Source: Alphaproteobacteria bacterium
GTDB taxonomy: Bacteria > Pseudomonadota > Alphaproteobacteria > Rickettsiales > VGDC01
DNA length: 5,185 bases
Direction: 5' to 3'
NCBI GenBank assembly: GCA_016869895.1
Contig: VGDC01000155.1
Location: 1 to 5,185, forward strand
In this document: in pieces, positions 1 to 5,185 of the stretch
How positions within the stretch are numbered: the stretch's first letter is position 1
Layout: every line of letters starts with the position of its first letter
Notes under the pieces: generated by a model
Databases searched by the model: none
Seen by the model: only the letters and a program-made list of their open reading frames with translations
Told to the model about the DNA's origin: nothing
Made by a program: the position numbers and the translations under genes

Positions 1-666
1 CGCGGCCAGCCCTGCGGCACTATTGGGGATTACGGCTGTTTCAGCTTCCATGAGACCAAGAATCTGCAATGTGGCGAGGGCGGCGCGCTGCTGTTGAAAC
101 ACGCGGTGGATGTCGAGAAAGCCGAAATCCTGCTGGAGAAAGGCACAAACAGGATGCGCTTCTTCCGTGGAGAAACGGCGAAATACCACTGGGTGGGCAT
201 GGGTTCTTCTTTCGTGCCCAGCGAGCTGAATGCGGCCTTCCTTTTAGCGCAGCTGGAAGCAGGAGAAGCCATCACCGCCGAACGCTTAAGCAAGTGGGAG
301 CTTTACAGGCGCTTGCTTCATCCGTTGGCACAAGCAGGCGCGTTCCAAATCCCCTCTCCGCCGGAGGATTGCGAGCACAACGCGCATATCTTCTGGCTCA
401 AACTGGCCGATAAATCCTCCCGCGACGAGATGATAAGCCAGCTGAAAACGCGCGGAATCGCGGCGATGTTCCATTACATCCCCCTCCATTCCGCACCCGC
501 AGGCCTGCAATATGGGCATTTCCACGGCGAAGACCATGCCACCACCAGTTCCAGCGACTGCCTGCTCCGCCTTCCGCTGTTCTACGGCATCACCGACGAG
601 GAAATCCACGCTGTCTGCGAGGCGGTCGCGGAAACGGTCTCTTCCCAGCGAAGGGTGAAAGCCTGA
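1..666 (+). CDS. wecE: dTDP-4-amino-4,6-dideoxygalactose transaminase, WecE/RffA type (5' end missing)
   Basis: PLP-dependent aminotransferase of the DegT/DnrJ/EryC1 (AHBA synthase-like) family. In this family WecE/RffA converts dTDP-4-keto-6-deoxyglucose to dTDP-4-amino-4,6-dideoxygalactose (Fuc4N) in the cytoplasm, with glutamate as amino donor. The frame is open from base 1, leaving 221 visible residues of a family usually near 375, so the N-terminal ~40% lies upstream. Visible landmarks: FSFHETKN at residues 14-21, where K20 is the expected PLP-linking lysine; GEGGAL at 25-30; EKGTNR; FFRGE; and the late blocks FHYIPLHSAPAG, FHGEDHATT and LLRLPLFY. From memory these match E. coli RffA closely, more so than perosamine- or QuiNAc-type relatives. 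An internal TTG at 94 should not be taken as the start because the catalytic lysine lies before it. The stop TGA (664-666) is 1 nt from the next ATG. The family call is very secure; the exact sugar specificity is inferred from motif similarity. Confidence 0.9.
   Translation, partial: RGQPCGTIGDYGCFSFHETKNLQCGEGGALLLKHAVDVEKAEILLEKGTNRMRFFRGETAKYHWVGMGSSFVPSELNAAFLLAQLEAGEAITAERLSKWELYRRLLHPLAQAGAFQIPSPPEDCEHNAHIFWLKLADKSSRDEMISQLKTRGIAAMFHYIPLHSAPAGLQYGHFHGEDHATTSSSDCLLRLPLFYGITDEEIHAVCEAVAETVSSQRRVKA
652..658 (+). promoter_or_regulatory. Ribosome binding site for the first sulfotransferase
   Basis: AGGGTGA lies inside the last codons of the aminotransferase gene, 9 nt before ATG 668. It matches the anti-Shine-Dalgarno moderately well and supports ATG 668 as the start, in addition to likely coupling across the 1-nt gap. 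Confidence 0.5.
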
Positions 667-667
667 T

Positions 668-1681
668 ATGGAACCGTTCTCCCCTGTATTCCTGCTGTGT
701 TCGGAGCGGTCAGGCAGCAACCTCATCGTCCGGTTGCTCGATAGCCACCCTGACTTCTGCGGCCCTCCCCCTTCCCATCTCATCCGCACACTGGCCTTGA
801 ACCTGAGCCGTTTCGGCGACTTGCGGGATGACGCCGCATGGCGACGTGTGTTGGACATCAGCGCGCGCATCCTCCAGCATCAGCTGGGCATCTGGCATGG
901 CACATGGGATGTCGCCACTTTGGAGGACGCCGTCGAGGAACGCTCCATCCGCGGCATTATCAAAGCCATCTATTCCACGGAATTCGCGCTGCAGGGCAAA
1001 CGCGGGGGCATCATCAAGGAGAACCGGATACACAGCTTCCTGCCCTACCTGATGGCAGCCTTCCCCGCAGCGCGTTATGTCTGGATGACGCGCGAGCCGA
1101 AGGATATGGCGCTTTCGTGGAAGCATTCCTCCAACCATCCCGGCGATGTGCGGCAGGGCACGAAGGTCTGGCTGGAGGATCAACGCAACTTCCGCCAGAT
1201 TCATGCTTCGCTCCGCCCTTTCGGCACCGTGCATCACCTGCGCTATGAAGACATCATCACCACTCCCCAAGAGACACTGGAAGGCCTATGCGCCTTTCTG
1301 AACGTTCCCTACTCGCCGCAAATGCTCGATTTCCACAGCAAAGAGGAAACGAAAGCCAACGCCGCGCGCATCCAGAACTGGGAGAATCTGTCCAAGCCCT
1401 TGCTGGCGGAGAATCTCGGCAAATACCGAACAGGGCTTTCCGAAACCGAGATACGCTTCATTGAGGCGACCTGTCAGGAAGAGATGCGCGCCTTGGGCAA
1501 TGAGATCGTCAGCCCCGACCTCCCCTCCGCGGAACAAGCGCGCGCGGAACTCACCGCCGCTTTCGGGCAAGAGGATATGACCCTCCGCCTGAAAGAGCTG
1601 GATGCCCGCGAACAGCGCATCCGCGAAGGCAGACAGCGCGTCATAGACGACATCAACCAGCTACCCGTCAGTCTCTATTGA
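668..1681 (+). CDS. PAPS-dependent sulfotransferase-like protein (first of two)
   Basis: Predicted cytoplasmic sulfotransferase of 337 residues that would transfer sulfate from PAPS to an acceptor hydroxyl, probably on a glycan given the neighbours. The N-terminal strand-loop VFLLCSERSGSNLI (7-20) is the 5'-phosphosulfate-binding loop, with R14-S15-G16-S17 at its core. The 3'-phosphate site is visible as RYVWMTREPKDMALS (136-150), with R142 and S150 in the usual R...S arrangement. LRYEDI (191-196) and the late block GKYRTGLSETE (251-261) also fit sulfotransferase folds (Pfam Sulfotransfer_1/_3 clan). Residues ~286-337 form a highly charged, probably helical tail beyond the usual core. There is no signal peptide or membrane segment. 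ATG 668 lies 1 nt after the wecE stop, with AGGGTGA upstream. The stop overlaps the next start by 1 nt (TGATG). Family call is strong; the acceptor is unknown, and Stf0- or NodH-like specificity cannot be distinguished by eye. Confidence 0.88.
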   Translation: MEPFSPVFLLCSERSGSNLIVRLLDSHPDFCGPPPSHLIRTLALNLSRFGDLRDDAAWRRVLDISARILQHQLGIWHGTWDVATLEDAVEERSIRGIIKAIYSTEFALQGKRGGIIKENRIHSFLPYLMAAFPAARYVWMTREPKDMALSWKHSSNHPGDVRQGTKVWLEDQRNFRQIHASLRPFGTVHHLRYEDIITTPQETLEGLCAFLNVPYSPQMLDFHSKEETKANAARIQNWENLSKPLLAENLGKYRTGLSETEIRFIEATCQEEMRALGNEIVSPDLPSAEQARAELTAAFGQEDMTLRLKELDAREQRIREGRQRVIDDINQLPVSLY

Positions 1682-2607
1682 TGCGGCTGAAGAACCTCCT
1701 GAAATTCGCTGTCGGCATTCTCCTTCTCGCACTGTTGCTGGGTCTGGCGGATTGGGACGCGCTGGAGGCGATGCTGCATCAAGCGCAGCTTTTCCCTGCA
1801 GCCATGGGCATGATCATGTTCACTCTGGTCAGCGCGCTGGACATGTGGCGGCTGCGTGTGGCAAGCCCTGCTGCGCAGCGGATGGCGTGGGGGGCTTTCA
1901 TCCGCCTGCATATGGAAAGCTATAGCGTCATCCAGCTCCTCCCCGGTCACATGGGGTTCGACCTGTATCGCATCGCCGTCATCGGCAAACACAATAAGGG
2001 TTACGCCGAGCCATCTCTCATCATCATGGGTCTGCGGGTGTTCAGCCTGCTCTCCACCCTGCTCTTCGCCCTTATACTGATGCTCGCGCTGCCCCAGTGG
2101 CACTCGCTTTACGAACATTTGCCAAAACGCATCATCGACCTTCCCGCTGCTATATGGTTGCTTTCCGGCTTGGCGATTGTGGTTATCGGCGCGGCTTCTT
2201 TCTGGATTCTTTGGCGGTTATACCGCCGCTACCGCACGAAGCTTCCGGCGGTGCGCGCTGCTTACGGCACGCTTTCATGGCGCAGGACACTGCTGCTCAT
2301 CGCCTTGAGCCTATCCATGATACCTTTGCGTATTCTCATATTCATTTTCAGCCTTGAGGCTTTCGGCATCGCACTTGATCCTTGGGTGGCGGCATCCATC
2401 GCCCTCTGCGCCACGCTTTCATGGCTGTTGCCCATCAGCCCCGCCGGAATCGGCGTGCGCGAGGGGGTCACGGTGGGTTTGCTTGTCTGGCAGGGGGTGG
2501 CCTATGCGCCCGCTTTGGTGGCTGCTCTTCTCAACCGACTCTATTTCATGATTTTCTCGCTGGTTGGCGGCCTGTGTTTCCTGCTCCCCAGACCTGTGCT
2601 CCCTTGA
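1681..2607 (+). CDS. Flippase-like integral membrane protein, LPG_synthase_TM / UPF0104 family
   Basis: A 308-residue, strongly hydrophobic inner-membrane protein. Probable membrane segments lie near residues 6-22, 39-55, 118-137, 156-177, 203-225, 235-251, 262-282 and 286-303. Signature blocks of the lysylphosphatidylglycerol-synthase transmembrane / AglD2-like family are visible: LLPGHMGFDLYR (86-97), RVFSLLS (119-125) and ISPAGIGVREG (252-262). The length matches the stand-alone membrane domain; no DUF2156 aminoacyl-transfer domain follows, so lysyl-lipid synthesis is not supported. Stand-alone members often sit in glycan loci and are annotated as putative lipid or lipid-linked-sugar translocases, but most are uncharacterised. 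Here it may handle a polyprenyl-linked glycan or a lipid anchor. ATG 1681 shares its A with the preceding TGA; TTG 1678 in the same frame is a less likely start. No Shine-Dalgarno is seen before it, so translation probably depends on coupling to the upstream gene. Confidence 0.85.
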   Translation: MRLKNLLKFAVGILLLALLLGLADWDALEAMLHQAQLFPAAMGMIMFTLVSALDMWRLRVASPAAQRMAWGAFIRLHMESYSVIQLLPGHMGFDLYRIAVIGKHNKGYAEPSLIIMGLRVFSLLSTLLFALILMLALPQWHSLYEHLPKRIIDLPAAIWLLSGLAIVVIGAASFWILWRLYRRYRTKLPAVRAAYGTLSWRRTLLLIALSLSMIPLRILIFIFSLEAFGIALDPWVAASIALCATLSWLLPISPAGIGVREGVTVGLLVWQGVAYAPALVAALLNRLYFMIFSLVGGLCFLLPRPVLP

Positions 2608-2612
2608 AGAGG
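2608..2612 (+). promoter_or_regulatory. Ribosome binding site for the WbqC-like gene
   Basis: AGAGG sits 7 nt before ATG 2620, within the only appreciable intergenic gap (2608-2619). It supports independent ribosome loading here, unlike the overlapped genes. The 12-nt gap has no room for a promoter or terminator. Confidence 0.6.
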
Positions 2613-2619
2613 CGAAGTC

Positions 2620-3327
2620 ATGAGCAAGAAAGTCGCCATCCTCCAGTCGAACTACATACCATGGAAAGGCTATTTCGACATCATCCGTCAGGTGGATGAG
2701 TTCATCTTCTATGATGATGTCAAATACACGAAGAATGATTGGCGCAACCGCAACCGTATCATGACGATGCAGGGTGCCCGCTGGTTGACCATCCCTTGCG
2801 GTGAGCCTACCCATCAGCGTATCGAAGAAGTGCGCATCGATAAGAACCCGTGGCAGAAACAGCATTTCGAACTACTCGCATGGAACTACAAGAAAGCCCC
2901 TTTCTGGAGTGCACTTGAACCCTTCCTGAAAGAAACCTACCTTGATAGAACATGGGAATACCTGTCCGATTTCAATCAGAGTTTCATCACACGCGTGACG
3001 CGAGATTACCTCGGCTGCGATACGGCATTCGCCCAATCCTCCGCTTTCACCCTAAAGGGCGCAAAGGAGGACAGACTGCTGGACTTGTTGGAACAAGCAG
3101 GCGCGACGCATTACCTCAGCGGCCCAGCGGCACGCGACTATTTGAAAGCCGAAAGTTTCGCCGAGCGCGGCATACAGCTTGAATACATGGATTATTCCGG
3201 CTATCCGGAATATCCGCAACTGCACGGCTCTTTCGACCATGCTGTCAGCATTCTCGATCTGCTGCTCAACACCGGCGGCGATGCATTGCGATACATGAAA
3301 CCTTGCGGCAGGAGCGGCGCAGCATGA
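2620..3327 (+). CDS. WbqC-like family protein (surface-glycan biosynthesis, function unproven)
   Basis: A 235-residue soluble protein of the WbqC family (Pfam PF08889). Diagnostic blocks: AILQSNYIPWKGYFD (6-20), FIFYDDVKYTKNDWRNRN (28-45), LTIPC (56-60), the central THYLSGPAARDYL (163-175), and the C-terminal YSGYPEYPQLHGSFDHAVS (192-210) followed by LDLLLNTGG. This is the complete expected architecture at about the usual length, with no frameshift. Family members occur in O-antigen clusters. Their reaction is not firmly established; as I recall, one proposal is attachment of an amino acid or acyl group to an amino sugar. The wecE gene in the same run, whose product makes an amino sugar nucleotide, fits that idea but does not prove it. 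ATG 2620 has AGAGG 7 nt upstream in the only appreciable intergenic gap (12 nt). The 3' end overlaps the next gene as ATGA. Family assignment is strong; function is inference. Confidence 0.9.
   Translation: MSKKVAILQSNYIPWKGYFDIIRQVDEFIFYDDVKYTKNDWRNRNRIMTMQGARWLTIPCGEPTHQRIEEVRIDKNPWQKQHFELLAWNYKKAPFWSALEPFLKETYLDRTWEYLSDFNQSFITRVTRDYLGCDTAFAQSSAFTLKGAKEDRLLDLLEQAGATHYLSGPAARDYLKAESFAERGIQLEYMDYSGYPEYPQLHGSFDHAVSILDLLLNTGGDALRYMKPCGRSGAA
3193..3212. repeat. Perfect 8-bp inverted repeat with 4-nt loop inside the WbqC-like gene
   Basis: TATTCCGG, loop CTAT, then CCGGAATA form a perfect hairpin. It encodes the conserved tyrosine/proline block around residues 192-198, so the symmetry may simply reflect the repetitive Y-x-G-Y-P-E-Y codons. 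No T-run follows, so it is not a factor-independent terminator. Confidence 0.4.
3310..3314 (+). promoter_or_regulatory. Ribosome binding site deciding the start of the second sulfotransferase
   Basis: AGGAG lies 9 nt before ATG 3324, inside the end of the WbqC-like gene. It favours ATG 3324 over the in-frame TTG at 3303, which lies upstream of this site and would add seven residues before the conserved PAPS loop. Confidence 0.6.
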
Positions 3328-4451
3328 CGCAACCGTTCTTCATCACCGGATTCCTCCGCTCGGGTACGACTCTGCTGGAAAAGCTGCTCCACAACCACCC
3401 GCAGATTGCCGTCGCCTCCCAGCCTTTCCCCTATCTTTTCCTGCGGACAAAGCAGGATTTCTTCCACGAGATGCAACTACCTGTTCCGCGCTATCCCCTC
3501 GGCGATCTCTTCTTGGAGAATCGCTATACGCGAGGCGATTTCCTACGATTCATGCAAAGCTATACGCTGTCCGAAGCCGTTTGCCGCGAAGAATTGGATA
3601 GGATGCGCGGATATTCGGGGCAGATGACCCCTGAACTGCTGGATATGCTCGCCGAACGCGGCCATTTAGCGCAGGTGTTCCGCAGCTATGCCTCCACCTT
3701 CCCTGAACTGCTCCGCAAGCCTTCCACCCATTTCAGCGGCAGCAAAGAAGTCTTCTGCGAAGAATTCATCCCCTATTTCCTGTCGGAGGGCATCCCGACT
3801 CTCCTCATCATCCGCGATCCGCGCGCGGTGGTGAACTCCATCCACAGCGGGCGCGGCTCCACCTATGCCAACTCCGGCCTGACCGTATTGCAAATTCTGC
3901 GCGCGTGGCGGAAATCCGTGGCCTATGCCATGCGTTTCGAAGGTAGCCCGAATTTCCACCTCATCCGGCATGAGCAACTGGCCGAGAATCCGCAAACCGC
4001 CCTGCGAAAAGTCTTCGCCGATTGGAACTTGCCGCCACTACCCGATAGCGTGATGACCGGAGAGATTCGTGCGCAGGATGGTTCGCTCTGGCGCGGCAAT
4101 TCGTCCTTCTCATCGCCGAAAACCGCCACGCCCCGCTACCTTGAAATGCTGGACAGGCAGACGCTGGAATTCATCGAGACCGTCTGCGCTCCGGAAATGC
4201 GCTGGCTGGAAATGGATTTCCACACGGATGCTTCCCACAAGGATAGGCTGGAAATTATCTCCGGCTTCCGCGATATGTTCCAGAAGGATGCACCAGCTTT
4301 AGAGACGAGCGATGCGGAATCCGAACGGCGGCGTTTAAGGATGTGTGACGAAAATGACGTGAAAAATGCAGAAAAATGGTTCATCTTCAGTGAAAATACG
4401 CGCTTTTTTCTTTCCGGTTCTGCTCCTCACAATGGACAACCCTTGTTATGA
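3324..4451 (+). CDS. PAPS-dependent sulfotransferase-like protein (second of two) with atypical AT-rich 3' end
   Basis: A 375-residue predicted cytoplasmic sulfotransferase (Sulfotransfer_3-like). The 5'-phosphosulfate loop is FFITGFLRSGTTLLEKLL (5-22), with R12-S13-G14-T15-T16. SGSKE (138-142) places K141 where related enzymes carry a conserved lysine. LLIIRDPRAVVNS (160-172) gives R164 and S172 of the 3'-phosphate site. LIRHEQLAENP (213-223) and a late RYLEMLDRQTLEFIE helix (271-285) complete the fold. It resembles the 668-1681 protein only at the PAPS motifs, so the two are not a recent duplication. ATG 3324 is preferred over TTG 3303 because AGGAG lies 9 nt upstream of it and because it forms an ATGA overlap with the wbqC-like stop. 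Recognisable homology seems to end near residue ~300-335. The last 38 codons are about 39% GC, against about 55% in the 38 before, and may not have been coding originally. The stop overlaps the next ATG (ATGA, 4448-4451). Confidence 0.87.
   Translation: MTQPFFITGFLRSGTTLLEKLLHNHPQIAVASQPFPYLFLRTKQDFFHEMQLPVPRYPLGDLFLENRYTRGDFLRFMQSYTLSEAVCREELDRMRGYSGQMTPELLDMLAERGHLAQVFRSYASTFPELLRKPSTHFSGSKEVFCEEFIPYFLSEGIPTLLIIRDPRAVVNSIHSGRGSTYANSGLTVLQILRAWRKSVAYAMRFEGSPNFHLIRHEQLAENPQTALRKVFADWNLPPLPDSVMTGEIRAQDGSLWRGNSSFSSPKTATPRYLEMLDRQTLEFIETVCAPEMRWLEMDFHTDASHKDRLEIISGFRDMFQKDAPALETSDAESERRRLRMCDENDVKNAEKWFIFSENTRFFLSGSAPHNGQPLL
4351..4409. other. Phased A-tracts, possible curved or regulatory DNA
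   Basis: Runs of four to six A or T lie at 4351-4354, 4362-4366, 4372-4376, 4393-4396 and (T6) 4404-4409. Their centres are spaced at about one or two helical turns (roughly 11.5, 10, 20.5 and 12 bp). This falls in the AT-rich 3' end of the second sulfotransferase gene, just upstream of the methyltransferase. Phased A-tracts bend DNA and can mark promoter-upstream regions, but no convincing -35/-10 pair was found next to it. The functional reading is weak. Confidence 0.3.
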
Positions 4452-5185
4452 CAGTGACATACGCATCCGACCTCTTGAGCTCTCTTAAAACGGCGGATTT
4501 CCTAAAGAAAGAGATATGCATCGCCGAAGCGCAATTCGGGTTGCGGCATATCGCCCCGCACCTTGAGAATCTTCCGCGGGACGCGAAAATTCTTGAAGTG
4601 GGTTGCGGCAGCGGCATCCTATTAGGTTTACTCAAGGAGCGCTTTCCAGACCTTGATTGCGAAGGGGTCGAGCCCTTCGGTGATGGTTTCGCCGCGATTC
4701 AAGCTCTTTCCGACCATATCCGCGAGGGCGGCATACAGATTCATCATGTGGGTTATGAAGCACATCATCCGCCTCACCTGTATGATGTCATCTATTCCAT
4801 CAACGTGTTCGAGCATCTACCCGATTGGCGGCATTTTCTGGATTACGCGATAAAGCATCTGAAGCCGGAAGGCGTATGCGTCATCCTCTGCCCGAATTAC
4901 GGTTTTCCATACGAATCCCATTTCAAGCTGCCAATCCTCATAAACAAAACGATAACTGGGAAGGTTTTCCAAAAGGCCATTCAGCGCCGTGAACAGAACC
5001 GCAACACCCATGGTTTATGGAAAAGCCTGAATTTCGTGAAGTTGCGGCAGGTCAGGGCAGCCGCTGAATCCCGCGCGTTTTCACTGACGGTGCATGCGAA
5101 CATCATCGAAGACATGATCGCGCGTATCAGCACAGACGAGCAATTCAAGAAACGACAGAGCTGGATGGGCATTCTGGGGAGAATA
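4448..5185 (+). CDS. Class I SAM-dependent methyltransferase (3' end missing)
   Basis: The frame is open from ATG 4448 to the last base: 246 complete codons with no stop, so the gene continues beyond the window. It has a Rossmann-fold methyltransferase core: motif I ILEVGCGSGILLGLL (48-62, SAM-binding glycine loop 52-56), the acidic residue after strand 2 in EGVEPF (E75), YDVIYSINVFEHLPD (112-126, the 'FEHL' motif typical of Methyltransf_11/_23 proteins), and LKPEGVCVILCPN (138-150). The following block NYGFPYESHFKLP (150-162) and later GLWKSLNF (189-196) recall a methyltransferase group common in bacterial glycan loci. A role in O-methylating a sugar of this glycan is plausible, but the acceptor is unknown. 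No other in-frame ATG precedes motif I; GTG 4454 is possible but less likely. No clear Shine-Dalgarno is visible, which fits coupling through the ATGA overlap. Third-position GC in the first 50 codons is about 60%, like the upstream genes. Confidence 0.88.
   Translation, partial: MTVTYASDLLSSLKTADFLKKEICIAEAQFGLRHIAPHLENLPRDAKILEVGCGSGILLGLLKERFPDLDCEGVEPFGDGFAAIQALSDHIREGGIQIHHVGYEAHHPPHLYDVIYSINVFEHLPDWRHFLDYAIKHLKPEGVCVILCPNYGFPYESHFKLPILINKTITGKVFQKAIQRREQNRNTHGLWKSLNFVKLRQVRAAAESRAFSLTVHANIIEDMIARISTDEQFKKRQSWMGILGRI

Noticed and set aside
94..666. TTG 94 as a real start for the aminotransferase
   Set aside because: The same frame is open to base 1 and carries the FSFHETKN block with the catalytic lysine before this codon, so the gene simply begins upstream of the window.
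286..870. Long minus-strand open frame (194 codons)
   Set aside because: It spans the antisense of two well-supported genes, has a composition typical of a shadow frame in GC-rich DNA and shows no recognisable motif.
710..1270. Minus-strand open frame (186 codons)
   Set aside because: It is antisense to the PAPS-binding core of the first sulfotransferase and shows no domain signature or start signal.
1675..2118. Minus-strand open frame (147 codons), His/Gln/Glu-rich
   Set aside because: It is the mirror of hydrophobic codons of the membrane protein; the charged composition is an antisense artefact.
2213..2227. Short inverted repeat GGCGGT/ACCGCC in the membrane-protein gene
   Set aside because: It has only a 6-bp stem with a 3-nt loop, lies within arginine/tyrosine codons and lacks a T-run, so it is neither a terminator nor a clear regulatory element.
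2608..2619. Intergenic gap before the WbqC-like gene as a promoter or terminator site
   Set aside because: The gap is only 12 nt and is accounted for by the ribosome binding site and its spacer.
330..3105. 13-bp identical string ACAAGCAGGCGCG at 330-342 and 3093-3105
   Set aside because: Both copies encode a Q-A-G-A run in unrelated proteins; this looks like chance codon sharing and not a mobile or recombination repeat.
4433..4462. TGGACA as a -35 box for a methyltransferase promoter
   Set aside because: At 17-18 bp spacing the downstream hexamer is a poor -10 match, and the transcript would start inside the coding region.

Overview
The window is a dense, single-strand gene run of about 5.2 kb. 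Six genes all read on the + strand. The only true gaps are 1 nt (between the first two genes) and 12 nt (before the fourth). Three junctions are stop/start overlaps (TGATG at 1679-1683, ATGA at 3324-3327, ATGA at 4448-4451), so this is almost certainly one transcription unit cut at both ends by the window. Base composition is moderately GC-rich (mid-to-high 50s % by eye). A WecE-type aminotransferase beside a WbqC-family protein is typical of O-antigen or other surface-glycan loci of Gram-negative bacteria, so a proteobacterium-like host is likely. The sequence does not fix the taxon.

Layout: 1-666, the C-terminal part of a WecE/RffA-type PLP sugar aminotransferase, which makes dTDP-4-amino-4,6-dideoxygalactose; 668-1681, a PAPS-dependent sulfotransferase-like protein; 1681-2607, a multi-pass membrane protein of the LPG_synthase_TM / UPF0104 flippase-like family; 2620-3327, a WbqC-like protein; 3324-4451, a second, clearly different sulfotransferase; 4448-5185, a class I SAM-dependent methyltransferase that runs off the right edge. 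There are no tRNAs, rRNAs, CRISPR arrays, insertion sequences or recognisable factor-independent terminators.

How the genes may work together (inference): WecE supplies an amino-dideoxy sugar nucleotide. WbqC is a candidate for modifying that amino sugar. The two sulfotransferases and the methyltransferase would decorate the glycan, and the membrane protein may handle a lipid-linked intermediate or anchor. The locus would then make a sulfated, methylated, amino-sugar-containing surface glycan. Glycosyltransferases, polymerase and PAPS-synthesis genes are not in the window, so the glycan cannot be identified.

The most unusual sequence feature is the 3' end of the second sulfotransferase gene. 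From about 4335 to 4448, GC falls to about 39% (hand count) from about 55% in the preceding 114 nt. Both other forward frames meet a stop at the boundary, and phased A-tracts follow. The last ~38 codons look like intergenic or regulatory DNA that is nevertheless an open frame ending exactly at the methyltransferase start.
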